Shown one piece after another: positions 9,310-17,491 of a stretch of 64,000 nt of DNA; position 1 is the stretch's first letter, and each line of letters starts with the position of its first letter. The DNA comes from Nitrososphaerales archaeon (GTDB lineage Archaea > Thermoproteota > Nitrososphaeria > Nitrososphaerales > Gagatemarchaeaceae): contig JAJTZB010000005.1 in assembly GCA_032906765.1 (NCBI GenBank), positions 116,219 to 180,218 on the forward strand. The letters run 5' to 3'. The notes under the pieces were generated by a model. The model was not told where the DNA came from, ran no database searches, and worked only from the letters and a program-made list of their open reading frames with translations. The position numbers and the translations under genes are program-made.

Positions 9310-10401
9310 ATGTCTCTTCCACAGAGACTGACCGAGCCGTCGGGAAGACTGGCTGAGCTCTACAGGGCTCTGCCGAACGGCAGGGTCCAGTGCACGGCCT
9401 GCGCCAGGCTCTGCCAGATAGGCGAGGGGCAGGTCGGGCTCTGCGGAGTCAGGGGTGTGGTGAGCGGGAAGCTGTACCTCCTGGTTTACGGCAAGATCAT
9501 CGCGGGCCACATCGACCCAATCGAGAAGAAGCCCGTCGTCCACTACAGACCGGGCTCGAAGGTCTTCTCAATCGCGACCACGGGCTGTAGTTGGCTGTGT
9601 CGTTACTGTCAGAACGCTGACATCAGCCAGCGCAGGAGGGTTGAGGGCACAGATGCTTCTCCCCAGGAGGTAGTCTCCATGGCCTTGTCATACGGCTGCG
9701 AAGGTCTGGCGTACACCTACAACCAGCCGACGATTTTCATGGAGTACGCCAGGGACGTGGGCGAGATAGCAAGGTCGAAGGGCCTCTTCAACATCTTCGT
9801 CTCCAACGGCTACGACACCCCGGAGACCGTCGCGATGATGGACTCCTTCTTGGACTGCATCACGGTCGACTTCAAGGGCAGCGGCGAGAGGGAGTTCGTG
9901 AGGAAGTACATCGGAATCCCTGACGCAGGCCCGATCTTCCGCACGCTGCTGGACATCAAGCGGAAGACCAGGGTCCACATCGAGATCACCGACCTGATCG
10001 TGCCAACGGTCGGCGACTCGCTCGAGGCCGCAGCGAAGATGTGCAAGTGGGTCTACGACAACCTTGGACCGGACACGCCAGTTCACTTCCTTCGGTTCCA
10101 CCCAGACTACAAGATGATGGAGTTCCCGTCAACGCCGGTGGAGACGCTCGAGAAGCACTACGCGGTGGGGCAGAGGGCCGGCCTGAACTACGTCTACGTG
10201 GGCAACGTCCCAGGCCACCCCGCAGAGAGCACCTACTGCCCGGGTTGCAAAGCGGTCCTGGTCAAGCGCTTCGGATACGAGATCCTCGAGTACAACCTTG
10301 ACGGACAGAACAAGTGCAGATTCTGTGGTCAGCAGACGCCTTTAGTCGGACCGCTGAGCAAATCCTACGATGATGACAGGTTCATCCCGGTAGTCAGCTG
10401 A
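9310..10401 (+). CDS. amrS: AmmeMemoRadiSam system radical SAM enzyme
   Basis: Radical SAM protein of COG1180 (pyruvate formate-lyase-activating-like), 363 residues. The 4Fe-4S motif CSWLCRYC has Cys93, Cys97 and Cys100 in CxxxCxxC spacing. An N-terminal cysteine set (C28, C31, C35, C45) and a C-terminal pair of CxxC motifs (YCPGC and CRFCG) are typical of the AmrS subgroup. The other system members (AmrA and AmrB) are not in the window. The ATG at 9310 follows a CTTAAG element at about -34. It overlaps the convergent thioredoxin reductase gene by 8 nt. Confidence 0.85.
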   Translation: MSLPQRLTEPSGRLAELYRALPNGRVQCTACARLCQIGEGQVGLCGVRGVVSGKLYLLVYGKIIAGHIDPIEKKPVVHYRPGSKVFSIATTGCSWLCRYCQNADISQRRRVEGTDASPQEVVSMALSYGCEGLAYTYNQPTIFMEYARDVGEIARSKGLFNIFVSNGYDTPETVAMMDSFLDCITVDFKGSGEREFVRKYIGIPDAGPIFRTLLDIKRKTRVHIEITDLIVPTVGDSLEAAAKMCKWVYDNLGPDTPVHFLRFHPDYKMMEFPSTPVETLEKHYAVGQRAGLNYVYVGNVPGHPAESTYCPGCKAVLVKRFGYEILEYNLDGQNKCRFCGQQTPLVGPLSKSYDDDRFIPVVS

Positions 10402-11341
10402 CCGCCTTCACAGTGTGCAGCTTCGCTTTGACGAACCTCTCCGCATCCAGTAGAGCCTTGCACCCGTCCGCGGCAGCGGTCACGGCCTGCCTGTACCGGA
10501 AGTCGCGTACGTCGCCGGCCACGAAGACTCCTGGCACGCTCGATTCCGTTTCGTTCCTCACCCTGGGGTAGCCTTTCTCATCCAGCTCGAGCTGCCCTCT
10601 GAAGATCTCCGTGTTCGGGTCGTATCCGATTGACACGAAGAGGCCGTCCACCTGCAACTCGCTCTCCTTGCCGGTGGCCAGGTTCTTCAGCCTAACACCC
10701 CGAACCCTCCCGTCTCCCAGCACCTCTTCCACAGCGGAATCCCAGATGAAGCTGATCTTCGGGTTGGCGAACGCCTCCTTCTGCAGCGCAGCGCTCGCTC
10801 TCAGCTCCTTCCTCCTGTGTATCACCTGGACCGAGCTCGCGAACTTTGTGAGGAAGGTCGCCTCCTCCATGGCGGTGTCCCCTCCACCCACGACCGCCAC
10901 CTTCTTCCCTCTGAAGAAGAAACCGTCGCAGACCGCGCAGTTCGAGACGCCCTTGCCCATCAGTCTCATCTCCGACTGCAGGTTCAGCCTCCTCGGGTTG
11001 GCGCCAGTCGCGACTATCACCGAGAGTGCCCTCACCATTCCGTCCGGAGTGTGGACCTCGAACGGGTTCACCTTGAAGTTGACCTTGACGACGTCCTGCT
11101 GCACAAGTTCTGCTCCCAGCCTCTCCGCCTGCGACTTCATCCTCTCCATCAGGTCTGGGCCGAGCACAGGGTCGGGGAAACCAGGGAAGTTCTCGACGTC
11201 GCTCGTAATCATGAGCTGGCCTCCGTACTTCGTCCCCATGAAGACGAGAGGCTCAAGGTCCGCCCTCGCGCCGTAGATGGCGGCTGTTAGACCTGCGGGC
11301 CCTGACCCTATAATCACCAACTTCCTGACTGCTTTGTCCAT
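10394..11341 (-). CDS. trxB: Thioredoxin reductase
   Basis: FAD-dependent disulfide reductase, 315 residues, full family length. The FAD dinucleotide fold is IGSGPAGL near the N-terminus. The redox-active pair is CAVCDG (Cys135 and Cys138), inside the NAD(P) domain that contains GGGDTAMEEA. The C-terminal FAD motif is VFVAGDVRD. It would reduce thioredoxin or a glutaredoxin-like partner; cofactor preference is not decided. Its 3' end overlaps amrS by 8 nt in convergent orientation. Confidence 0.92.
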   Translation of the reverse strand: MDKAVRKLVIIGSGPAGLTAAIYGARADLEPLVFMGTKYGGQLMITSDVENFPGFPDPVLGPDLMERMKSQAERLGAELVQQDVVKVNFKVNPFEVHTPDGMVRALSVIVATGANPRRLNLQSEMRLMGKGVSNCAVCDGFFFRGKKVAVVGGGDTAMEEATFLTKFASSVQVIHRRKELRASAALQKEAFANPKISFIWDSAVEEVLGDGRVRGVRLKNLATGKESELQVDGLFVSIGYDPNTEIFRGQLELDEKGYPRVRNETESSVPGVFVAGDVRDFRYRQAVTAAADGCKALLDAERFVKAKLHTVKAVS

Positions 11342-11404
11342 CTTCCCTTCGAAATACCCGCCGCCCCCTCATAAATTTGGTGCCGGCAGACGCCGAATCC
11401 GAGC

Positions 11405-13072
11405 CTACAGGGTCTTTGCTTCTCTCTGGGCGACGTTCAGCTCGTCCGAGAGCTGGTTGAGCGCCTTCTCCAGCCTCCTCTTGTAGTTCGGGAGCAGCCT
11501 GTCGAAGACCTCCTTCCTCATCCTCCTGGTGTAGAACTGCTCGTACAGGTTCAGCATGTCCTTCGCCGCCCTGTCCACCTCCCTCTCGGTCTCGTGTATC
11601 TGGCCCAGCAGGTCGAAGAACTTCTGGGTGGTTGACTTTTGCTTCATTTCATTGAGCCTCTGGAGCGCCCTGCTCCTGAACGTGTCCAGCCTGCCCCTGA
11701 GCTCGTCGAAGTATGCCTTGTTCAGGTCGTTGGGGTCGACTGTGGGAATCTCTTCGAACAGGCCGTTGATCAGGCTCGTCTTCTCCTCGAACGCCTTGAC
11801 CATGTCGGAAGTACTCTCAGTCGCAGTCTCCGCCTCCTCCTCTTCCTCTGTCCCCATCCCGGTCGTCCTAGCGGCGAACAGACCAATCAAGACGAGCACG
11901 AAGATGAACGACGCTATCGGGACGCCTACGTTCAACCCCCAGCCGACCGAGAGGCCGTATGAAAACCTGGCAGTCCCTTGCTGGAACGGAGCGACATTGC
12001 TTAGCGTCTGCTGCGACCCGCTAACTGCAGTCACACCAGGCGGCAGTGACATCTTGACCGTATACGAGTTGACGTATGCAGCTATCGGCGGCGCCGTCGG
12101 AATCGCTAGGTTGACCACTCCTCCCGTGACGTTGTAGTACTTCTGCGCAAGCGGGTACTGGTAGGTGATCGTGAGGTTGGCCCCGGCGTCCACCGTGAGG
12201 CCTACCGCCGACCCCGCCAGGTAAATCCCTCTGTTGCTCAAGCTCAATGTCGCTGGATTGAGGAGCGGCGGCGATGCGGACGCCAGCACAACAATCTGGG
12301 CGTTGGGCGAGGTGAGCGGATCGACAAATAGCGTCGTCATCCGCGTCGTGCCCATGTTCTTGAACGAAATCGAGTCCTGGACGACTGGGTTGCCGTTGGC
12401 AGATATCGTGATCAGCCTATCCGCCGAGTACACCTCCAACGGGAAGAAGTCCTGCTGCGTGTACTGCTGGATGAGCAAGACGCCTGTAAGCGGCGGCTGG
12501 GGTGAGGCATTGGCCAGAGTCTTGTAGTATGTCACGTTCGTGCCTGTGAACGACTCCTTGTATCCCGGAGGCGCCGCCTTGAACTGGGTCGACGCTGGCA
12601 TCTTGATCAGGAGCTTCAACGAGTTCGCTGTCAACCCGATGTAGGGCCTCGTCGGGACATCCAGCCCGAGCGTCCCGTTCTTTGTCCTCGAGACTATGCT
12701 ATCAGTCAGGGCCTTGAACGAGACGGTGCTGCTGGCACCTGCGGGAATCTGCTGCCCTCCCCCGCTCACAGCGTAGAGCTGGCCTTGGGCCCCGGAAGAC
12801 TGACTCACCGAGTAGCCGGTGCCCGTCACATTGTAGCTCATTATCGAAGAGGACAGGTTGCCGAAGCCGAGCTGAAAGTCGGGTATCTGCAGCGGGGTCG
12901 ACTCGTTGTTAGTCAGCTTGATTGTCTCGTTTATGATGGCATATCCGTACCTGTTGACAACATACTGGCTATTCACGCTCACGAGAGGAGCGCCCTGCGC
13001 GTGTGAAGACAGCGCCGGCACAAAAGCAGCCACCGCGAGGAGCAGCAGGGCTGCGCAAACTAGCCTTTTCAA
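11405..13072 (-). CDS. Membrane-anchored extracellular protein with cytoplasmic coiled coil
   Basis: Protein of 555 residues, not assigned to a named family. It has a clear N-terminal signal peptide (basic KR, then a hydrophobic AALLLLAVAAFVPAL stretch), about 350 extracellular residues rich in Ser, Thr, Val and beta-prone segments, one transmembrane helix near residue 400 (PIASFIFVLVLIGLF), an acidic EEEEE stretch, and a charged, helical C-terminal tail likely to form a coiled coil. Start is TTG at 13072. The domain order suggests an envelope protein linking surface and cytoplasm. The function is unknown. Confidence 0.7.
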   Translation of the reverse strand: MKRLVCAALLLLAVAAFVPALSSHAQGAPLVSVNSQYVVNRYGYAIINETIKLTNNESTPLQIPDFQLGFGNLSSSIMSYNVTGTGYSVSQSSGAQGQLYAVSGGGQQIPAGASSTVSFKALTDSIVSRTKNGTLGLDVPTRPYIGLTANSLKLLIKMPASTQFKAAPPGYKESFTGTNVTYYKTLANASPQPPLTGVLLIQQYTQQDFFPLEVYSADRLITISANGNPVVQDSISFKNMGTTRMTTLFVDPLTSPNAQIVVLASASPPLLNPATLSLSNRGIYLAGSAVGLTVDAGANLTITYQYPLAQKYYNVTGGVVNLAIPTAPPIAAYVNSYTVKMSLPPGVTAVSGSQQTLSNVAPFQQGTARFSYGLSVGWGLNVGVPIASFIFVLVLIGLFAARTTGMGTEEEEEAETATESTSDMVKAFEEKTSLINGLFEEIPTVDPNDLNKAYFDELRGRLDTFRSRALQRLNEMKQKSTTQKFFDLLGQIHETEREVDRAAKDMLNLYEQFYTRRMRKEVFDRLLPNYKRRLEKALNQLSDELNVAQREAKTL

Positions 13073-13095
13073 TGGAGTGCCCGATGCCGCTACGT

Positions 13096-13110
13096 TCTTA
13101 TTTTAAGCGT
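13096..13110. promoter_or_regulatory. Shared TATA-like element between divergent genes
   Basis: The AT-rich block with TTATTTTAAG sits between the divergent starts at 13072 (minus) and 13137 (plus). Its centre is about 30 nt from each TTG start, as expected for archaeal TATA boxes driving leaderless transcripts in both directions. Confidence 0.45.
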
Positions 13111-13136
13111 TTATTCGCTCCGAACTGGACACAATC

Positions 13137-14516
13137 TTGTCAGGGCATCATCCTCTCCTCCCCAACCTAGATGAGGCGCTCGTGGAGGAGATGTTGAGAC
13201 GAATCGGCGCCAAGGCCATCGACGAACTGTTCTCCGACATACCGGTCGGCGTTCGCCTCCGCAGGCCCTTGAGGATACCAGATGGGGAATCGGAGTACAC
13301 GGTGAGGAGGGACATCCAGAACAAGCTATCCGCGAACGCAACGCCGCCTAGGGCGCTCTGCTTCCTTGGAGGGGGGGTCTGGCCCCACTACGTGCCCGCC
13401 GTCGTGGAATCGATCACATCGAGGCAGGAGTTCTACACGAGCTACACACCCTACCAGGCAGAGGTCAGCCAGGGGATGCTGCAATCCCTCTTCGAGTACC
13501 AGAGCCTGATGTGCGACCTGTTGGGGATGGAGGCGTGCAACAGCTCCATGTACGACTGGGCGTCTGCAGTCGGCGAGGCGGTCAGGATGGCCGTGAGGGT
13601 TACCGGAAGGAACACAGTCCTGGTCGGGGCGAACGCAGGTCCAAGAAGAATTGCGGTGATGAACTCCTACATCGAACCGCTCGGGATGAAGGTGGAGCCG
13701 GTGACCTTCGACCGTGCGACTGGGGCGATTGAACTCGAAGACCTGAAGAGAAAACTCTCGAACGACGTCGCAGCCCTGTACTTCGAGAACCCGAACTACC
13801 TCGGTGTGATTGAGGAGGGATCCGACGAGGTCATCTCTGCCGTCCACGAGCATGGGGGACTGGCAATTGTCGGGGTCGACCCCATATCCCTCTCACTCGT
13901 CAGAGAACCCGGAAGCTACGGGGCGGACGTAGTCGTCGGAGAGGGGCAGCCGCTCGGAATACCAATGAACTACGGCGGCCCTCATCTGGGGATACTGGCT
14001 GTCAGGGAGATGAGGCTGGCCAGGAACATGCCAGGCCGCCTGATCGGGATTACAACCTCAGTTGCCGACCCCTCGCAGAAGGCCTTCGCGATGGTTCTCC
14101 AGACGAGGGAGCAGCACATCAGAAGGGAAGCCGCGACCTCGAATATCTGCACGAACCAGGCCTTGATGACCGTTGCCGCTGCCAGCTACCTCGCTCTCCT
14201 GGGCAGGAGCGGCTTCCGCCAGCTCGGCGAATCGGTAATCTCCAACTCCCACTATGCCGCAAAGAGGCTCTCCAGAATCCGTGGGTTGAAGTCGCCTCTC
14301 TTCCGTGGCCCCTTCTTCAAGGAGTTCGCAGTAGAGTACCCGCGGGGCACTGCCGAAGGCGTCTACCGCAGACTCGCGAGAAGAGGAGTTCTCGGCGGCT
14401 ACCCTCTGGAGCGAGGGTTCGGTCTCGGAAGCAGGGCCGCGCTCTTCTGCGTCACAGAGGTCCACACCTCCGAAGACATCGAGAGACTCGCAGATTCGCT
14501 GGAGGAGGCGATCTAG
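13137..14516 (+). CDS. gcvPA: Glycine dehydrogenase (decarboxylating) subunit 1
   Basis: Alpha-type subunit of the split P protein of the glycine cleavage system, 459 residues. Family features are IDELFSDIP near the N-terminus, FLGGGVWPHYVPA, YTPYQAEVSQG, NSSMYDWA, and the GGPHLGI and NICTNQAL regions. It works with the PLP-carrying subunit encoded just downstream. The TTG at 13137 is chosen because the protein then begins as homologues do. No gcvH or gcvT is in the window. Confidence 0.93.
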   Translation: MSGHHPLLPNLDEALVEEMLRRIGAKAIDELFSDIPVGVRLRRPLRIPDGESEYTVRRDIQNKLSANATPPRALCFLGGGVWPHYVPAVVESITSRQEFYTSYTPYQAEVSQGMLQSLFEYQSLMCDLLGMEACNSSMYDWASAVGEAVRMAVRVTGRNTVLVGANAGPRRIAVMNSYIEPLGMKVEPVTFDRATGAIELEDLKRKLSNDVAALYFENPNYLGVIEEGSDEVISAVHEHGGLAIVGVDPISLSLVREPGSYGADVVVGEGQPLGIPMNYGGPHLGILAVREMRLARNMPGRLIGITTSVADPSQKAFAMVLQTREQHIRREAATSNICTNQALMTVAAASYLALLGRSGFRQLGESVISNSHYAAKRLSRIRGLKSPLFRGPFFKEFAVEYPRGTAEGVYRRLARRGVLGGYPLERGFGLGSRAALFCVTEVHTSEDIERLADSLEEAI

Positions 14517-14518
14517 CC

Positions 14519-15994
14519 CTGCGGAAGTTCAGACAGGCTTACTGGGACGAGCCCCTGCTGAAGGAGCTAAGCCGGCCAGGTAGGATAGGGTTCGTCCCTC
14601 CCAGAGACCCCAAGACCTCGAAGCTCGTGCGGAATCCATCCTCGCTTGTACCTGAGCGCATGAGACGCGGGTCCTTGAACCTGCCAGAGCTCTCCGAGCT
14701 CCAGGTGGTGAGGCACTTCAACCGTCTCTCGCAGATGAACTTCTCAGTGGAACTAGGCATGTATCCTCTCGGAAGCTGCACGATGAAGTACAACCCGAAG
14801 GTCTCAGAGGTCGTCTCTGGCTCCGACGGGATGAAATACGCGCACCCGCTCCAGCCGCCAGAGACAGTCCAGGGGCTCCTGTCGATATTCTATGAGCTGG
14901 AGCAATTCCTCACGGAGATTACGGGGATGAACAGGTTCACGCTCTCGACCGCCGCTGGTGCTCAAGGCGAGTTCGCAGGCGTGCTGATGATTAGGAAGTA
15001 CCTGAGGGACCATGGCAAGGGAGAGAAGGACGAGATGCTCGTCCCCGACTCCGCCCACGGCAGCAATCCCGCCAGCGCAGCGATGGCGGGTTTCAAGATC
15101 GTCAAGGTGCCATCTGATGAGACGGGTCAGGTGCGCGCGAAGGCAGTCAGGGAGCTGGTGTCTGAGAAAACGGCGGGCATGATGTTCACCGTCCCGAACA
15201 CGCTGGGGCTCTTCGAGAGCGAAGTGGTCGAGGTCTGCCAGGCGGTCCACGATGCCGGGGGTCTGATGTACTACGACGGCGCCAACATGAACGCCCTCCT
15301 GGGGAAGGCAAGGCCGGGCGACATGGGCTTCGACGTAGTCCACCTGAACCTGCACAAGACGTTCGCAACTCCTCACGGAGGGGGCGGGCCAGGGGCAGGG
15401 CCTGTCGGGGTGGCCAGGAAGCTCGCAGAGTACCTTCCCGTCCCGGTCGTCTCGCGACGCAGAAGGGAGTACTACTTGGATTATGACCTCAAGCACACGA
15501 TCGGGCCGCTGAAGGGTTTCGTGGGGAACTCCGCGGTGCTGCTGCGGGCCTACACCTACATCCGGCTGCTCGGGTCGACTGGCCTCTCGAACGTCTCCTC
15601 GCTCGCAGTACTCGCGGCAAACTACCTATGGCGAACGCTAGACCCAGAGGCGTTCCCAGTGTCCCACGGCAAGGGCCTCTGGAGGAAGCACGAGGCGGTG
15701 GTCTCGGTCAAGAGTCCGCTTTCCGGCGGGGCGATGAAGGTGGCGAAGGCGATTCTGGACTACGGCATGCACTCGCCGACCGTCTACTTCCCGCTCATTG
15801 TCAGCGAGGCGCTCATGATCGAGCCCACAGAGTCCGAGCCCCTCGAGATTCTGGACGAATACGCAGTAGCGCTCAACAAGATAGCGAAGTCGCTGTCTGA
15901 AGGCACTCTCGGCGAGGTTCCGAGGAACACGAGCGCGGGGAAGGTGGACGAGGTCAAGGCCTCCCATCCCTTATCGCTCAGGGTGCACTGGTAG
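14519..15994 (+). CDS. gcvPB: Glycine dehydrogenase (decarboxylating) subunit 2, probable CTG start
   Basis: PLP-binding subunit of the split glycine decarboxylase. The PLP lysine is in LNLHKTFATPHGG, and other family blocks are SQMNFSVELGMYPLGSCT and DSAHGSNPASA. The first conventional start (GTG at 14627) would remove about 36 residues that clearly belong to the family (KFRQAYWDEPLL, then ELSRPGRIGF). No ATG, GTG or TTG lies in frame between the gcvPA end and this segment. A CTG at 14519, with GGAGGAGG at 14501-14508, gives 491 residues, the usual length. The start is therefore unusual or the sequence has an error. It begins 2 nt after the gcvPA stop. Confidence 0.88.
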   Translation: MRKFRQAYWDEPLLKELSRPGRIGFVPPRDPKTSKLVRNPSSLVPERMRRGSLNLPELSELQVVRHFNRLSQMNFSVELGMYPLGSCTMKYNPKVSEVVSGSDGMKYAHPLQPPETVQGLLSIFYELEQFLTEITGMNRFTLSTAAGAQGEFAGVLMIRKYLRDHGKGEKDEMLVPDSAHGSNPASAAMAGFKIVKVPSDETGQVRAKAVRELVSEKTAGMMFTVPNTLGLFESEVVEVCQAVHDAGGLMYYDGANMNALLGKARPGDMGFDVVHLNLHKTFATPHGGGGPGAGPVGVARKLAEYLPVPVVSRRRREYYLDYDLKHTIGPLKGFVGNSAVLLRAYTYIRLLGSTGLSNVSSLAVLAANYLWRTLDPEAFPVSHGKGLWRKHEAVVSVKSPLSGGAMKVAKAILDYGMHSPTVYFPLIVSEALMIEPTESEPLEILDEYAVALNKIAKSLSEGTLGEVPRNTSAGKVDEVKASHPLSLRVHW

Positions 15995-16035
15995 ACGGTA
16001 ATGTCTTATATCCAGAGGAGGAGTGAGGCGCACAG

Positions 16036-16350
16036 TTGGACAGCGACCTGACGAAGAAGGTCACCGAGAGGCTCAACGAGCTCGTCGACGAGGAGACAAC
16101 GCGCAAGTTCGGAGAGCTGAACATCGTGAATGAGGTCACCGATATGGCCAGCGGGTCGGTCCGAGTGAAGTTCCAACCGCTCTCGCCGTACAGCCCACTT
16201 GCGGTCGACATCGGGAAGAAGATACGAGAAGCTGCCCTTTCCGTTGAAGGGGTCGTGGCTGTGCGGGTGGAGTGCAGCGGCCACATGATGGACGACCTCG
16301 TTAACAGAATTGTAAACAAGGATGATATCAGGCCCAAGAAGACGCAGTGA
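16036..16350 (+). CDS. DUF59/MIP18-like iron-sulfur assembly protein
   Basis: Small protein of 104 residues of the FeS_assembly_P (DUF59) family, related to SufT, PaaD and MIP18. The fold is seen in the order amphipathic helix, NIVNEV strand, VRVKFQPLSPYSPL, an IGKKIREAAL helix and the VVAVRVECSG strand. Members help deliver Fe-S clusters. The Start TTG at 16036 has a purine-rich GAGGAGGAG upstream. It follows gcvPB by 41 nt. Confidence 0.75.
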   Translation: MDSDLTKKVTERLNELVDEETTRKFGELNIVNEVTDMASGSVRVKFQPLSPYSPLAVDIGKKIREAALSVEGVVAVRVECSGHMMDDLVNRIVNKDDIRPKKTQ

Positions 16351-16462
16351 AAACGGCCGCCTGAGTTCGTGTTTGAAGAGTCAACATAAAGTGAACAACT
16401 TGTCTATGTTCTTGATTGGTTGGCTTGTAAATCCACTCGGATAAGGTGGTCTGCGCTCCAAG

Positions 16463-17491
16463 ATGCTAGACCAGACCCCCGCTGAAGTGATTGCCGTTGG
16501 AATAGGGAGCGCGGGGAGCAGGATAGTCTCTCTTCTGAGCAAGGAATCGTTGCTGGTCGACAGGTTCGTTTACATCTCTTGCGACAGAAACGACCTCGAA
16601 CCTCTGTTGTCGGGCGAGAGGATACAGATTGAATCCCCAGTTGACCAGAAGCTGAACCCGGCGATGGTGCGCGGCCTGGCGCTGAGATCCAGTCGCGAAA
16701 TACGGAGCGCGCTGGAGGGGGCGAAGGTCGTTTTCGTGGTGGCCGGGCTGGGAGGAGCGACGGGGAGCGGCCTGGCGCCTATGGTCGCGGCCATGGCGCA
16801 CGAATCCGGTGCAGTAACGGTCGGGGTGGCGGTGATGCCCTTCGATTACGAGAAGAAACTGAAATTCTACGCTGGCGTTTCTCTCAGGAGGCTTCGGGAA
16901 GCCGCAAGGGGCGTAATCGTGATCGACAACGACACGTTGCTCAGGTCTTCGCCGAATGACTCAACATTAACCGACGTTTACGAATCCGCCAACAGGGATG
17001 CCGTGAGGACACTCTCCTCGCTACTGGCGAGACCTTCCGACTCCGCCGTCCCCGTGGGCCTGAACAAGGTCCTCGGAACCGTCCTCCAGGACGGGTACTC
17101 CCTGCTCGGAGTGTCAAGCTCAATCTCTCCCGACAAGGCCGAGGAGGCACTCGCCGGCGCCGTAGTCTCTATCGGGAAGATCGCCGAGACGAAGGAGGCC
17201 AACCACGCGATAGTGATTCTCACCGGCGACACCACCGTCTCCGCCTCGGAAGTCGGGCTCGCTATGAAGAGGCTGGGCTCCATGATCAACAACCAGTCGG
17301 TCGACGTGGAGTATGCCGTGAACTACTCTGGCTCTTCCCAGCTCCAGGTCGGCCTGCTCGCCTCGGGCTTCAAGTCGACGAAGTATGACGAGTACGACCC
17401 CTTGGCGAAGGTACTCGGCGGAAGAATCATCGACGAGGAGATGGACTTCGCGCTGTCGGAGGGCCTTGAGTCTCTCCAGTCCTGCGAGTAA
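16463..17491 (+). CDS. FtsZ/tubulin-family GTPase, divergent
   Basis: Protein of 342 residues. The nucleotide-binding T1 region is AVGIGSAGSR (residues 11-20) and the signature loop is GGATGSG (residues 97-103), in place of the usual GGGTGTG. The VIVIDND segment matches the T5/T6 region of FtsZ. The C-terminal FtsZ-type domain follows, and the length fits FtsZ without a long tail. It may act in division, shape or membrane remodelling. FtsZ-like proteins in this archaeal branch often do not serve as the main division ring, so the role is open. Convergent with metG with no gap: its stop ends at 17491 and metG's begins at 17492. Confidence 0.82.
   Translation: MLDQTPAEVIAVGIGSAGSRIVSLLSKESLLVDRFVYISCDRNDLEPLLSGERIQIESPVDQKLNPAMVRGLALRSSREIRSALEGAKVVFVVAGLGGATGSGLAPMVAAMAHESGAVTVGVAVMPFDYEKKLKFYAGVSLRRLREAARGVIVIDNDTLLRSSPNDSTLTDVYESANRDAVRTLSSLLARPSDSAVPVGLNKVLGTVLQDGYSLLGVSSSISPDKAEEALAGAVVSIGKIAETKEANHAIVILTGDTTVSASEVGLAMKRLGSMINNQSVDVEYAVNYSGSSQLQVGLLASGFKSTKYDEYDPLAKVLGGRIIDEEMDFALSEGLESLQSCE

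Noticed and set aside
13073..13136. Glycine riboswitch upstream of gcvPA
   Set aside because: The gap to the divergent gene is only 64 nt and holds a TATA-like box; no room or structure for a riboswitch.
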